The notes: generated from the sequence alone by a model not told the origin. Shown: positions 1 to 8,610, counted from the first letter of the stretch. The stretch: DNA of 64,000 nt from Bradyrhizobium sp. AUGA SZCCT0158 (GCF_018130065.1 NZ_JAFCME010000017.1:62001-126000), one strand, 5' to 3'. A program made the numbers and translations.

Positions 1-755
1 TCCTGCGCGGTGGAGGACATCTGGTTCGGCATGTTGGCGGGAATCTTCATGATGTGCCCGGTGATGTCGTCGGGGATCGCGACCCCGCTGGCGCGGGCGA
101 CCGCGATCGCCTCCTGAACCGCGCGGGCGACGACATCGCTGACGCCATCGACTTCCAGCATCGGTCCATAGGAAATGCCGGCCACGGCGGACAGCGCGTT
201 GAAGGCGCAGTTGATGATCAGCTTGCTCCACAGCGTGACTTCGATATCGTCCGATATCGTAATGCCGACACCGGCGGCTCGCAGCGTTTGCGCCAGCGCT
301 TCGCTGGCGGCCGAGGCGCCGATCGCAAGGTCGCCGCCGCCGTGATGCCTGACATGGCCGGGCCCGGCCATCTCGCTGCCGACATAGACGACGACGGGAA
401 TGACGGCGTGGCCGATGATAGCGGCGAGGCGCGGCGCGTTGTCGACGCCGTTCTGCAGGCTGAGCACGGAGGTTTCCGGCCGCACGCGTCCAGCCAGCGA
501 CCGCCCGGCCTGCTCGGTATCGGCCGACTTGACGCACACCAGCACCAGATCCGGCGAGGCGAGGGCGCCAGCGTCGGTTGCGGCTTTGGCGGGCAGATGT
601 CCCTTGAACGTCCTGGTGTCGAACAGCAGGCCGTTTGCGTTGATGGCATCGACATGCGGCTGCCGGCCGATGAACGTTACCTCATGTCCGGCCTGCAGCA
701 GCAATCCTCCATAGTAGCAACCGACCGCTCCGGCGCCGACGACCGCGATTTGCAT
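1..755 (-). CDS. panE: 2-dehydropantoate 2-reductase (ketopantoate reductase), C-terminus cut by window edge
   Basis: The frame is open from an ATG at 755 to the window edge, giving about 251 residues; the C-terminus lies outside. The protein opens with a Rossmann dinucleotide site (VVGAGAVGCYYGG) directly after the start, then shows LQNGVDN and a WSKLIINCAFNAL segment typical of the ApbA/PanE family. Family role: NADPH-dependent reduction of ketopantoate to pantoate in pantothenate/CoA synthesis. Many rhizobial paralogues of this fold act on other substrates, so the exact reaction is inferred. It starts 7 bp after the PNPOx-like gene, so the two are probably cotranscribed. Confidence 0.85.
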   Translation of the reverse strand, partial: MQIAVVGAGAVGCYYGGLLLQAGHEVTFIGRQPHVDAINANGLLFDTRTFKGHLPAKAATDAGALASPDLVLVCVKSADTEQAGRSLAGRVRPETSVLSLQNGVDNAPRLAAIIGHAVIPVVVYVGSEMAGPGHVRHHGGGDLAIGASAASEALAQTLRAAGVGITISDDIEVTLWSKLIINCAFNALSAVAGISYGPMLEVDGVSDVVARAVQEAIAVARASGVAIPDDITGHIMKIPANMPNQMSSTAQ

Positions 756-762
756 GCTGTTC

Positions 763-1365
763 CTAGCCCTTGAAGGTGGGCTGGAGTGGATGCACGTAAT
801 CCTTAAAACTGTCAAAGCCCTTCCACGCCGGCTCTGGCGCCTCATATCCGGCGCGCGGCGCGTAAAACGAGGGATCGTTGAGCTGCATGTCCGGGATGTA
901 GCGCGGACAATTCGGAAAGATCACGCGCGCGGCGACGCGGACGATCAGCTGCGCGCCGACGGTGCTGGCGAGAAGCGGATCTTCGCGGCTGACGGTTGCC
1001 GTACCGTTGACACGCAGGCGCTGCGGCCTGCCATGCATGGCAATGAACAACAGGCCGACATCGGCGTTCACCAGAATATTGCCGAGGCTCTTGAACATGC
1101 CATTGCCGTCGTAATCGGGGAAGGCGAGCTCGGACGGCCCGGTGACGGTCACGAAGCCCGGCATGCCGCCCTTGAACGAGCAATCGGGCCGGCCCTCGGC
1201 ATCGGCGGTCGCCAGGAAGAAGTACGGCTGGTTCTCGATGAACACCCGGTCGTCAGGTGTGAATTCCTCGCGGGAAAATTCCTCCAGACGGTCGGAAATC
1301 CGGCGGCTGTCGAACTGATCCTGCAGCCGGCGATTGCCCTCGTGAAACATGATGGTATCGGTCAT
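763..1365 (-). CDS. pyridoxamine 5'-phosphate oxidase-family flavin-binding protein
   Basis: A 200-residue protein of the split-barrel PNPOx-like fold. After a helical N-terminus the segments YFFLATADAEGRPDCSFKGG and then FPDYDGNGMFKSLGNI are characteristic of this flavin-binding family. It lacks features that would make it the biosynthetic PdxH, and it is better read as one of the general pyridoxamine-oxidase-like proteins (FMN- or F420-binding, substrate unknown). The ATG at 1365 has a GAGG six bases upstream. It is followed after 7 bp by panE and preceded on the same strand by a LuxR-type regulator gene, so a three-gene transcript is possible. Confidence 0.8.
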   Translation of the reverse strand: MTDTIMFHEGNRRLQDQFDSRRISDRLEEFSREEFTPDDRVFIENQPYFFLATADAEGRPDCSFKGGMPGFVTVTGPSELAFPDYDGNGMFKSLGNILVNADVGLLFIAMHGRPQRLRVNGTATVSREDPLLASTVGAQLIVRVAARVIFPNCPRYIPDMQLNDPSFYAPRAGYEAPEPAWKGFDSFKDYVHPLQPTFKG

Positions 1366-1402
1366 CGCTTGCCTCGTCGGTCACAGGGGGGCGGGCAGGT
1401 GC

Positions 1403-2503
1403 TTACAGCAGCTTTGCCAGCACCGCGACCAGCTCGGCCTGCCGGTGCACGCCGGTCTTGGCGAAGATGCTCTTGAGCTGGCTCCGCGCGGTCTCCTTTC
1501 CGATCCCGAATTGATCGGCGACGTTTTCCAGGGACTCGCCGCGCGACAGCTGCGTCGCGAGCCTGGCCTCCGCCTGGGTCAGGCGAAACACCGTACGCAA
1601 GTTCGTTTCCGGCGTTGGAGATCGGCTATCGGGATCGATCAGAATGACCATGGCCTGGCAATCAGCCAGTGCATTGGCGGTCGAATGCGAGAGCCGCGCC
1701 GGGTACGCAAGCAGCGGCCGGCCGGTCGCACGAGGCAACGCGACCGGCGCGGAAAGGCCACCGGTCGGACGCCACAGCAGATTGTGCAGGGCGCGGTTCA
1801 AGGCCGTCGTCGCCCGCGCATCCTTGGCGGTCAGCTGGCCCTGTACGATCCTGATATCATCCACCAGAAGGCGTTCAGCCGGGGCATTAGCCTTGAATAC
1901 ATGGCCATGGCGGTTGATCAGGACCACCGCCGTGCCGCTCATTTCAAAAGCTTCCAGCGCGCCTGACGCGGCCGACGCGCTGAGCGCGCGGGCGATCGCG
2001 GCGCCGGTCGAAAGCCGACTCGATATGCGCGCCAACTCGTCCTTCTCGTCCGCCGAAAACGGCCCCTGATCGATCGTTCGCTGCAGCGCCACCGCCCACA
2101 GGTCGTCGCCGCAGGCGACCTTGACGCCGGCGTACCAGCGCAGCCGGTGCGGTCCGAGGAACTCCTGGTAATAGGGATGCTTGGCGATCTCATCGGCGCT
2201 GTGGCCGTCGAAATCGTCGGCGACCCCGCGCTGCGTCAGGGTCGGGACGGTGCGCATTCGCTCGTCCTGCGAGTGCCAACCATCCCGGAAATAGTCTTCC
2301 ATCACTCTGGAAACACTTTCCGTATAGGGAACATTCGGGAGGGCATCGCCCGACAGGGGCAGCATGACGGCGCCAAAGCTCCCGGTGGCCGCGGCCACGG
2401 AAGTGAGCGCCTGGACCCAGCGCGCGGGATCAAGGCCAGCCTCGGCAAATTCCTGTTCGGCGGGGCCGAAATTCCACGCTGGCAAGGGTTCTCCCGATCG
2501 CAA
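1403..2503 (-). CDS. LuxR-family helix-turn-helix transcriptional regulator
   Basis: A 366-residue protein. The last ~60 residues form a LuxR/GerE-type DNA-binding domain: LTQAEARLATQLSRGE, then ENVADQFGIGKETARSQLKS and a closing helix with TGVHRQAEL. The N-terminal ~290 residues have no motif I can name; a PAS/GAF-like sensory fold is a guess, supported only by VVLINRHGHVFKANAPAE, which reads like a PAS core. The start is taken as TTG at 2503 because no ATG or GTG lies between it and the upstream in-frame stop; this is uncertain. The gene lies upstream of the PNPOx-like gene with a 37-bp gap and could control it. The ligand is unknown. Confidence 0.8.
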   Translation of the reverse strand: MRSGEPLPAWNFGPAEQEFAEAGLDPARWVQALTSVAAATGSFGAVMLPLSGDALPNVPYTESVSRVMEDYFRDGWHSQDERMRTVPTLTQRGVADDFDGHSADEIAKHPYYQEFLGPHRLRWYAGVKVACGDDLWAVALQRTIDQGPFSADEKDELARISSRLSTGAAIARALSASAASGALEAFEMSGTAVVLINRHGHVFKANAPAERLLVDDIRIVQGQLTAKDARATTALNRALHNLLWRPTGGLSAPVALPRATGRPLLAYPARLSHSTANALADCQAMVILIDPDSRSPTPETNLRTVFRLTQAEARLATQLSRGESLENVADQFGIGKETARSQLKSIFAKTGVHRQAELVAVLAKLL

Positions 2504-2567
2504 GCTAGAATCTGAAGCTGCCCAGAAATACGCCGTGGCTGATGGGAAGGCAACAACCAGCCTTAGT

Positions 2568-3653
2568 TTACGGCGCTAACCTTGCCCGCTCCGCGCTACC
2601 CAGGATTTCCGACAGTGCCGACAACAACCGGTCGGTTTGCCCGTCGGTACCGACCGTGATCCGCAGATAGTCGGATATCCGGGGCGCGGCAAAATGGCGG
2701 ACGATCACCGCACGTTGGCGCAGCGCTGCGGCCAGCGCCGCGCCCTGATGCGCCGGATGGCGTGCGAACAGGAAGTTGGCGGAGGACGGCAGCACCTCGA
2801 AGCCAAGCCGGGCCAGGCCGTGGGAAAGCCGCTTGCGGCCTTCGATCACGCTGGCGCGGCTCTGCTGAAACCAGGCTTCGTCTTCCAATGCGGCGATGGC
2901 GCCGGCTTGGGCAGGGCGGCCGAGCGGATAGGAGTTGAAGCTGTCCTTTACCCGCGTCAGCGCTTCGATCAGACCGGCGTCGCCGATCGCATAGCCGACG
3001 CGCAAGCCGGCGAGCGCCCGCGACTTCGACATGGTTTGCACGACCAGCAGGTTCGGGTGCGAGGCGACCAGTGGGATCGCGGTCTCGGCGCCGAAATCGA
3101 CATAGGCCTCGTCGATGACAACGGGCGCATCGGGGTGTTGCTGCAGCAGGGAAGCGATCTCGGCCCGCGACAGCGCCACCCCGGTCGGCGCATTTGGATT
3201 GGGCACGATGATCGCGCCGGCGGGGCGGCGATAATCGACGAGCCGGATCCGCATGGCCTCATCGAGCGGCACGGCCTCATAGGCGATGCCGAACAGGCGG
3301 CAATAGACCGGATAGAAGCTGTAGGTGATGTCGGGGAATAGCAACGGCGCATCGTGCTTGAGGAGGGCAGCGAAGGCGTGGGCCAGCACCTCGTCCGAGC
3401 CGTTGCCGACGAACACCTGCTCGGGGCGCACCTGGTGGTAGGTGGCGAGGGCCGCGCACAGCGCTGACGCCTGCGGATCCGGATAGAGGCGCAAGCTATC
3501 GGCGGCCTCGCCACGGATGGCTTCCAGCACGCGCGGGGAAGGGCCCAGCGGGCTTTCATTGGTGTTGAGCTTGACCAGATCCGCGATGCGGGGCTGTTCG
3601 CCCGGCACATAGGGTTTCAGGTCGTGCGTCAGTCGGCTCCAGAAACGGCTCAT
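2568..3653 (-). CDS. hisC: histidinol-phosphate aminotransferase
   Basis: A 361-residue fold-type I PLP enzyme of normal family length. LVKLNTNESPLGPSP near the N-terminus, PNPNAPTG around residue 160, DEAYVDF, and the PLP lysine in MSKSRALAGLRVGYA are the HisC hallmarks. Family role: transamination of imidazole acetol phosphate with glutamate in histidine synthesis; some HisC paralogues also act on aromatic amino acids. No other his genes are in view, so this is a detached copy. The ATG at 3653 is preceded by GGAG. A REP-like palindrome lies about 105 bp upstream. Confidence 0.9.
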   Translation of the reverse strand: MSRFWSRLTHDLKPYVPGEQPRIADLVKLNTNESPLGPSPRVLEAIRGEAADSLRLYPDPQASALCAALATYHQVRPEQVFVGNGSDEVLAHAFAALLKHDAPLLFPDITYSFYPVYCRLFGIAYEAVPLDEAMRIRLVDYRRPAGAIIVPNPNAPTGVALSRAEIASLLQQHPDAPVVIDEAYVDFGAETAIPLVASHPNLLVVQTMSKSRALAGLRVGYAIGDAGLIEALTRVKDSFNSYPLGRPAQAGAIAALEDEAWFQQSRASVIEGRKRLSHGLARLGFEVLPSSANFLFARHPAHQGAALAAALRQRAVIVRHFAAPRISDYLRITVGTDGQTDRLLSALSEILGSAERARLAP

Positions 3654-3757
3654 TTATTCTCCAGCGGGCGTCGTCATTCCGGGTTTGGAATGACACTATC
3701 AATTGCGCGCCGCAATGGCATCGAAAACACGACTCGGGTGGACGCACGCGCCAACGG

Positions 3758-3802
3758 GCGTAATCCGCCGCTCCGGTCAACCCCAGAAGCGGCGGATTAC
3801 GC
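3758..3802. repeat. REP-like palindrome, copy 1
   Basis: Two perfect 15-base arms (GCGTAATCCGCCGCT and its complement) separated by 15 bases. This is the first of a family of related palindromes in the window (8073, 13225, 14683, 15598, 16217, 16989), all between genes. It lies between hisC and the small double-glycine gene. Confidence 0.85.
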
Positions 3803-3817
3803 TGTCGCTAAGTCAGC

Positions 3818-3967
3818 CTAAGACTTCTGCCTGTCCATCATCATCCGAATCTCGAGGAGGAGTTCGTACTGCTTCAAACTCACCTGATGGCGTCCACCTG
3901 ACACGGCGTTGAGTTCCTTGTCGGAGAGCGCATCGATCTTGGCATTCACAGCTTTATCGGCGTTCAT
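3818..3967 (-). CDS. double-glycine leader peptide 1 (bacteriocin-like precursor), 49 aa
   Basis: A 49-residue frame from ATG 3967 to TAG 3818, with AGGGAG upstream. The N-terminal half is a classic double-glycine leader: ALSDKELNAVSGG, ending at residue 25. The remaining 24 residues (starting RHQVSLKQYELLLE) form a short helical-looking core with no cysteine. Family knowledge: such leaders are cut after GG by C39 peptidases fused to ABC exporters. No such exporter is in the window. This copy lies about 7 kb from the main set but shares its leader and its upstream palindrome (4052-4067). The function of the core is unknown. Confidence 0.8.
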   Translation of the reverse strand: MNADKAVNAKIDALSDKELNAVSGGRHQVSLKQYELLLEIRMMMDRQKS

Positions 3968-4051
3968 GGCATTTCTCCCTGTGGCAGGGGGTGCGCGACC
4001 ACCGCGTCCCGTTCTGTGATCTGGAGCATGCCGCGCGGCGAACGCCAGTTC

Positions 4052-4067
4052 CGTGACTCACATCACG
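4052..4067. promoter_or_regulatory. CRP/FNR-like palindrome upstream of double-glycine gene 1
   Basis: CGTGA-N6-TCACG, centred about 92 bp upstream of the ATG at 3967. It overlaps the stop codon of pdxY. The same GTGA-N6-TCAC palindrome sits at similar distances before five other double-glycine genes. Confidence 0.65.
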
Positions 4068-4947
4068 CCTGATCGGATGAGGTCTGAACCTGCGATCCGT
4101 CGATAACGACCGCCTCGAATAGCCGCTTCGGATTAACGAGCAACTCCGCGCTCTCGACGATCCGCATTTCCTCCGTCCCGCGCGCCGCGGTGCGCTCCAG
4201 CACGGCTGATATGGCCGACGCCGCGTGGCCGAGCGCTTCCGGTGTGGCTTTGTTCTGAACGCGCGCGGAGGCGAAGAGCGCGGCGAACAGGTCGCCGGTG
4301 CCATTCGGGCTGATGGGCAGTTTCGGCGTGCGCACACGCCAGGCGCTTGTCCGCTCGATGGCGAGGGTCTCGATCTCGCCGTCAGGCGTATCAGACAATT
4401 CGGCCGACGTGACGACGACCGTCGATGGACCGCGCGCCATCAGTGCGCGCGCTGCTTCGATCATTTGATCCGATGTGGAGGCCTTCGCCCCACACAGCCA
4501 TTCGAACTCGAAATGATTGGGCGTGATAATGTCGGCGAGGCCGCACAGCCGGTCGCGCACCAGCGGCGGGATGTCGGCTTTCACGAACAGGCCGCGGTCG
4601 CGATCGCCAAGCACCGGATCGCAGACATAGCAGAGGGCCGGGTTGCGGGCCCTGGCGCGTGCGACGAAGTCGGCGACGACAGCGGCAATGTCAGCCGAGC
4701 CGAGATAGCCCGACACGATCATCTGACAGGTATCGACCGCCTCACGCTCCTCGATTCCGAGCAGGAGATCGGCGACCAATTGCGCCTCCAGCACCCGGCC
4801 GCGGATGGTTGGATAGCCCGGCCGGTTGCTCAGCAACGTCGTCGGCACCGCAATCACGTCGATGCCGTGCATCTGCATCGGAAACACCGCGGCGGAATTG
4901 CCCACATGGCCGTACGCGACCTGGGACTGGATGGAGATGACGGTCAT
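4063..4947 (-). CDS. pdxY: pyridoxal kinase
   Basis: A 294-residue PfkB/ribokinase-superfamily enzyme. The start VISIQSQVAYGHVGNSAA is the pyridoxal-binding segment of PdxY/PdxK. Later come CDPVLGDRDRGLFV, DIITPNHFEFEWLCG and the C-terminal anion hole SPNGTGDLFAALF, whose Asp is the catalytic base. Family role: ATP-dependent phosphorylation of pyridoxal in the B6 salvage pathway. The ATG at 4947 is directly preceded by repeat sequence, so no clear operon partner exists upstream. Its last bases overlap the palindrome that precedes the downstream double-glycine gene. Confidence 0.9.
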   Translation of the reverse strand: MTVISIQSQVAYGHVGNSAAVFPMQMHGIDVIAVPTTLLSNRPGYPTIRGRVLEAQLVADLLLGIEEREAVDTCQMIVSGYLGSADIAAVVADFVARARARNPALCYVCDPVLGDRDRGLFVKADIPPLVRDRLCGLADIITPNHFEFEWLCGAKASTSDQMIEAARALMARGPSTVVVTSAELSDTPDGEIETLAIERTSAWRVRTPKLPISPNGTGDLFAALFASARVQNKATPEALGHAASAISAVLERTAARGTEEMRIVESAELLVNPKRLFEAVVIDGSQVQTSSDQA

Positions 4948-5000
4948 GAAATCGAATGTAGCCCGGATGGGGCGCAGCGCAATCCAGGATGCTCACTTGT

Positions 5001-5145
5001 TTCCCTCTCCCCTTGTGGGAGAGGGTGGCTTCGCGAAGCGAAGACGGGTGAGGGGTTCTATCCCCACGATAAAGCCTGCCGTAAGGAGAGAACCCCTCAT
5101 CCGGCGCTTCGCGCCACCTTCTCCCACAAGGGGAGAAGGGAAGAC
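5001..5145. repeat. long imperfect inverted repeat between pdxY and csaA
   Basis: Left arm (about 5001-5060, beginning TTCCCTCTCCCCTTGTGGGA) is complementary to the right arm (about 5093-5145), with about 30 bases between them. A second, shorter repeat-like piece (TAGCCCGGATGGGGCGCAGC at 4959) lies next to pdxY. I recall both types as dispersed repeats of bradyrhizobial genomes. No coding content. Confidence 0.75.
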
Positions 5146-5169
5146 AACAGATCATCCAACGCTACTAAC

Positions 5170-5514
5170 TCAAAACACAGGCTCGCCGATCGCCACCTCG
5201 CTGCGCGGGCCGAGGACGATCACGCTGCCATCAGCGTCCTTTGCGCCGAGGATCAGCAGTTCGGATGTGAAGCCCGCGATGTTCTTCGCACCCAGATTGC
5301 AGACGCAGACGACCAGCGAGCCGAGCAGGGCTGCGGGCTCATAGTTCGTGATCTGCGCGCTCGACCACATGATCCTGTCAGCGCCGACGTCGACGCCGAC
5401 CTTGAAGGAGGGATTGCGCGCGCGGGGGAACGGCTGGATATCCACGACCTTGCCGATCCGGATGTCGAGACGGGCGAAATCGTCGTAGGTGGCCGGGGGT
5501 TTCAGAGCGGACAT
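5170..5514 (-). CDS. csaA: CsaA-type tRNA-binding domain protein
   Basis: A protein of about 114 residues that is a single OB-fold tRNA-binding domain: FARLDIRIGKVVDIQPFPRA, then SFKVGVDVGADR and NLGAKNIAGFTSELLILGA. This matches the CsaA / MetRS C-terminal / Arc1p-like group, and the length fits CsaA (about 110). Family role: dimeric tRNA-binding protein with reported chaperone or export-related activity; its physiological task is not settled. The chosen start is the ATG at 5514; an ATG at 5544 would add ten residues of non-conserved appearance. It stands alone, flanked by repeats. Confidence 0.8.
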   Translation of the reverse strand: MSALKPPATYDDFARLDIRIGKVVDIQPFPRARNPSFKVGVDVGADRIMWSSAQITNYEPAALLGSLVVCVCNLGAKNIAGFTSELLILGAKDADGSVIVLGPRSEVAIGEPVF

Positions 5515-5603
5515 GTCCTGCGTATGGCATATTCGCGATGTCACCGGAAGTGAGTTGCGCAGGCAACCGGCCGATCGACGTCTCGTGCAAGGCGGCGAGG
5601 CGC

Positions 5604-5667
5604 GGTAGCCGCCATTTTCGTTTCAGCCAAGGCGGCGGACTACGCCTGCGGCTCAATCCGTCCTACT
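5604..5667. repeat. degenerate REP-like palindrome
   Basis: Contains GTAGCCGCC ... GGCGGCGGACTACGCC ... CAATCCGTCCTAC, a worn version of the REP-like family. It runs into the 3' end of the next minus-strand frame. Confidence 0.45.
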
Positions 5668-5940
5668 GACTTTTTTCGATATTTTGATCGATACAGATCC
5701 CCGGCGCATGTCGGTGATCCCTGACGATCTGAGAAAGGCACGCCGCTGGACGAAACCCTCATCGGGGTCTGCGGTAATACAGCCATCCTGCAGCTCATCG
5801 TCGAGGAATACTCTGACATCATAACCGTCCGCGATGAGCGCCAGATGATTGCGGTAGCCGGGATCGAACATCACAGACGATATGCGGCCAAGGAAATGCT
5901 GTTGTACAAAGCGGCGGAGTTCAAATGCGTCCGCGGTCAT
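5653..5940 (-). CDS. hypothetical protein, 95 aa
   Basis: The frame is open from 6057, but I prefer the ATG at 5940 because GGAG stands nine bases before it. The predicted 95-residue protein (MTADAFELRRFVQQHFLG...) is mixed alpha/beta with an acidic middle (DDELQDGCITADPDEG) and a basic tail. I recognise no domain, membrane segment or signal peptide. Codon choice is less strongly G/C-ending than in neighbours. The C-terminal codons lie in degenerate repeat sequence, so the tail may be a later addition. It could be a conserved unknown or spurious. Confidence 0.45.
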   Translation of the reverse strand: MTADAFELRRFVQQHFLGRISSVMFDPGYRNHLALIADGYDVRVFLDDELQDGCITADPDEGFVQRRAFLRSSGITDMRRGSVSIKISKKVSRTD

Positions 5941-6161
5941 CACACATAGCTCCAACTCGATGCGTGATGCTGGCTGAATAATGCTTTGGCCTCGGATTTG
6001 TTCCTCCGGAATCTCTCCCGCTAATCGTCCCCGCGTACGTGTTCGCAGGGACGACAAGCAGCGGGCTACTTGCTCATTAGAGGTTGCACAGGGATCGGTT
6101 CTGCGGAAAATTGCAGGCGATCTCGCAACTCGCGATATCTGTCACGGGGCACCTGTAAACA

Positions 6162-7223
6162 ATGACCACCAACATTTCCATCTTCGACGGCCACAACGAT
6201 GTCCTGCTGCGTCTTTACAAGTCTGAATCCAGCGACGTGGTGTCCGATTTCCTTGATGGCGAAGACGCCGGCCATATCGACCTGAAAAAAGCCAGGGCCG
6301 GAGCTTTGGTCGGCGGTCTGTTCGCGATGTACTCGCCATCGCCAGGCAACTTTGCGTCGCTCAGCAAGCAGATGACGGGCGGCCGTTATGCGGTGCCGCT
6401 TCCCGATCCACTTCCCATCGAAGAGGCACGGAAATCCGTCGCCGGTGAGCTGGCGATCCTGATGCGGATTGTCAGGGGATCGCACGGCGCCGTGGCGCTT
6501 TGCAAGACGACCGCGGAGATCCACTCGGCGATCGAGCGCGGAGCGCTGGCGGTGGTGCTGCATCTGGAAGGCGCCGAAGCGATCGACGGTGATCTGCATT
6601 TTCTGGAGGTTCTGTATGCGGCGGGCCTGCGCTCGCTGGGGCCGGTCTGGAGCCGGAATAACATTTTTGGTCATGGCGTCCCGTTCCAGTTTCCCGGCGG
6701 GCCGGATACCGGCGACGGGCTGACCGTATCAGGTGAAAAGCTCGTCAGCGCCTGCAACGAAATGAAGATCCTCATCGACCTCTCGCACATCACCGAAAAG
6801 GGCTTTTGGGATGTCGCGCGGCTTTCCAAGGCGCCGCTGGTCGCGACGCATTCCAACGCGCATGCGTTGTGTCCTTCGCCGAGAAACCTGACCGACCGGC
6901 AATTGGCCGCGATCCGCGATTCCGGAGGAATGGTCGGTCTCAACTTCGCGACCTGCTTTCTTCGCCCTGACGGCAGCATGGCCGCCGATACGGATGTCGA
7001 ACTGATGGTGCGCCAGCTCGACTATCTCATCGACAAGCTCGGCGAGGACCACGTCGGATTTGGATCGGATTTCGACGGCGCGACCGTGCCGGCGAAAATC
7101 GGCTCGGCGGCTGGGCTGCCGGTGCTCATCGGGGCTCTCCGGCAAAATGGATACTCCGAACCGCTGTTGAAGAAGCTCGGCGCGACCAATTGGCTCAATC
7201 TGCTCGAGCGAACGATTGGCTGA
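6162..7223 (+). CDS. membrane dipeptidase (peptidase family M19)
   Basis: A 353-residue zinc dipeptidase of the renal-dipeptidase family. Metal-site motifs appear in the expected order: DGHNDVL at residues 9-15 (His, Asp), HLEGAEAI (bridging Glu) near 130, ATHSNAHALC (His pair) around 230 and GFGSDFDGA near 300. Family role: hydrolysis of dipeptides, often with low specificity and including D-amino-acid or beta-lactam substrates. No signal peptide is visible, so it is probably cytoplasmic here. It stands alone on the plus strand. Confidence 0.88.
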   Translation: MTTNISIFDGHNDVLLRLYKSESSDVVSDFLDGEDAGHIDLKKARAGALVGGLFAMYSPSPGNFASLSKQMTGGRYAVPLPDPLPIEEARKSVAGELAILMRIVRGSHGAVALCKTTAEIHSAIERGALAVVLHLEGAEAIDGDLHFLEVLYAAGLRSLGPVWSRNNIFGHGVPFQFPGGPDTGDGLTVSGEKLVSACNEMKILIDLSHITEKGFWDVARLSKAPLVATHSNAHALCPSPRNLTDRQLAAIRDSGGMVGLNFATCFLRPDGSMAADTDVELMVRQLDYLIDKLGEDHVGFGSDFDGATVPAKIGSAAGLPVLIGALRQNGYSEPLLKKLGATNWLNLLERTIG

Positions 7224-7372
7224 AACCGGGAGTCGTCGCTCCCGACCACGCCTGCTGCCTGCCGTTCGCGCGGTCCTCGGAAAATTCGGGGTACTCCGAA
7301 AGGGTAGCTTTTGGTCACGCAACTTTGCGGACCTGCTTCACGCAAACAGGTCGGCGCCGGCGGGCGTGAACT

Positions 7373-7636
7373 TCACTTCGGGGGCGGACTGGTGTTTCCA
7401 GAGCCAGCCCTTGGCGAACCGCCCCACGATTCGTTATTCGAGATCGGGGTGATAAAATCCCTGTGCAGGGCCGTTGGTCTGCTGGCGCCATCGAACAACA
7501 CGGTAACGCCCGTGTTGCTATGGCTCACTTCGACAACGATCCCAGTTTGCCCGGCCAGTTCCGGGCATCGAGCGGCACCGAGTTCACTCATCTTAAAACG
7601 AGTGCCGGCGACCAATCTGGTGGTTTCCTGATCCAT
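7373..7636 (-). CDS. small conserved hypothetical protein, 87 aa
   Basis: The first ~66 residues (RLVAGTRFKMSELGAARCPE..., TGIVVEVSHSNTGVTVLFDG, ALHRDFITPI) look like a small SH3-like barrel that I recall as a bradyrhizobial protein family. From memory, relatives end right after DFITPI. Here a further ~21 residues follow (SNNESWGGSPRAGSG...), low-complexity and Gly/Pro-rich, which suggests loss of the ancestral stop codon. No signal peptide or membrane segment. Function unknown. Confidence 0.6.
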   Translation of the reverse strand: MDQETTRLVAGTRFKMSELGAARCPELAGQTGIVVEVSHSNTGVTVLFDGASRPTALHRDFITPISNNESWGGSPRAGSGNTSPPPK

Positions 7637-7910
7637 CCCTGAAACTATGCAATGGTGAAAAGGTCTTTCCGGCTAAAATGCAATGATGCCAACTGGTTAT
7701 AATAATTAATTGCGCGACTCAGGCAGTGACCAATTTAAGTACGTTCCGGGTTCGGTCGTCTGTTCGATATCCGACATTACGGGCGCAGTTACCACTCTTT
7801 CCCGGGAATTCGAATGAAGCGAGCGACCTCGAAACCGGGAACGCGGCGCGTGTACGGCGCGGATTAATATTGGTCGCAGGCTGCGCGCTTTTGGTTCAAA
7901 GGGCGGGGCC

Positions 7911-8069
7911 TCAGCCCGCGCTCCTGACCGATTGCCGCAGGATCGTCTTGAGCTTTTCCGGCGGCATCCGGCGTGCATCGCTGAGATAGATCTCGTGATG
8001 CGGCCCCGCAAACGTCATCCCCATCGCAGGCATTGCCCTTGCAATGGCGCAATCCATCGCTTGAGACAG
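7911..8069 (-). pseudogene. C-terminal remnant of a GyrI-like small-molecule-binding protein
   Basis: Reading the minus strand to TGA 7911 gives about 50 residues ending MTFAGPHHEIYLSDARRMPP, EKLKTILRQSV, which matches the C-terminus of GyrI-like/AraC-effector-binding proteins (HEIYLSDP, PEKLKTILRQPV). The upstream four-fifths of such a gene (normally about 150-200 residues) is missing: the frame runs straight into a REP-like palindrome at 8073. I read this as a decayed gene truncated near the repeat. An ATG at 8057 could start a 48-residue fragment. Confidence 0.65.
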
Positions 8070-8072
8070 GTA

Positions 8073-8101
8073 GCGGCGGATTACGCTCCGCGAATCCGCC
8101 G
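8073..8101. repeat. REP-like palindrome, copy 2 (short)
   Basis: GCGGCGGATTACGCTCCG followed by CGAATCCGCC. It abuts the truncated end of the GyrI-like remnant. Confidence 0.65.
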
Positions 8102-8200
8102 TGCAGGCTGCGAATGGTTGGCAAACATGTCGCCAACGTCAAGCGCGACGTGGTGCGCTAGCAGGCGAGGGCGGCGCCTCTCATCCGAGAGGCGGCGCAT

Positions 8201-8416
8201 TCATGCTTGGTCTTTGGGCACGTATTTGCCCGCGATGCATTTGTATCGCTGCAGTTTCCATTGGTGATACGGACCCTTGGCGAGCCATTCGGCAATGCCG
8301 ATTTGCGCGTTGACCATACAGGCGGTCATGGTGATGCCTGACTGCTCACTGTTGGTGACGACTTTCTCCAGGCATAGCTGGCCGTTGCAGAGAACGGCGA
8401 CAAGAGTAACGAGCAT
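8201..8416 (-). CDS. small hypothetical protein, 71 aa, probably exported
   Basis: The start is set at ATG 8416 because GAAGGA stands five bases before it; an earlier ATG at 8449 would add eleven residues without a ribosome site. The product begins with a short hydrophobic stretch (MLVTLVAVLCNGQLCLEK), has four cysteines (residues 10, 15, 34 and 60) and a basic C-terminus (QLWK-type, QRYKCIAGKYVPKDQA). I recall similar short proteins in bradyrhizobia but know no function. It is not linked to a neighbour in an obvious operon. Confidence 0.6.
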   Translation of the reverse strand: MLVTLVAVLCNGQLCLEKVVTNSEQSGITMTACMVNAQIGIAEWLAKGPYHQWKLQRYKCIAGKYVPKDQA

Positions 8417-8610
8417 GGTGTCCTTCGTTGATAGGAAATTCCCGGTCAACTAACTCCATGCAGGTTGCATGCCATGATTCTGCATGCGCCGTACGCAGCC
8501 AAAGGCTGTCCCGGTAGAACTACGGGCGCGCGAATCCAAACGCCGCAAGCGCGCTCCTCGGTAGGAGATTGGCGCAATGGATCCGCGCAAGGCGCGGCCC
8601 ACCTATGGCT

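Noticed and set aside
7640..7910. Additional small genes
   Set aside because: Short frames lack ribosome sites and overlap the GyrI-like remnant region; no motif.
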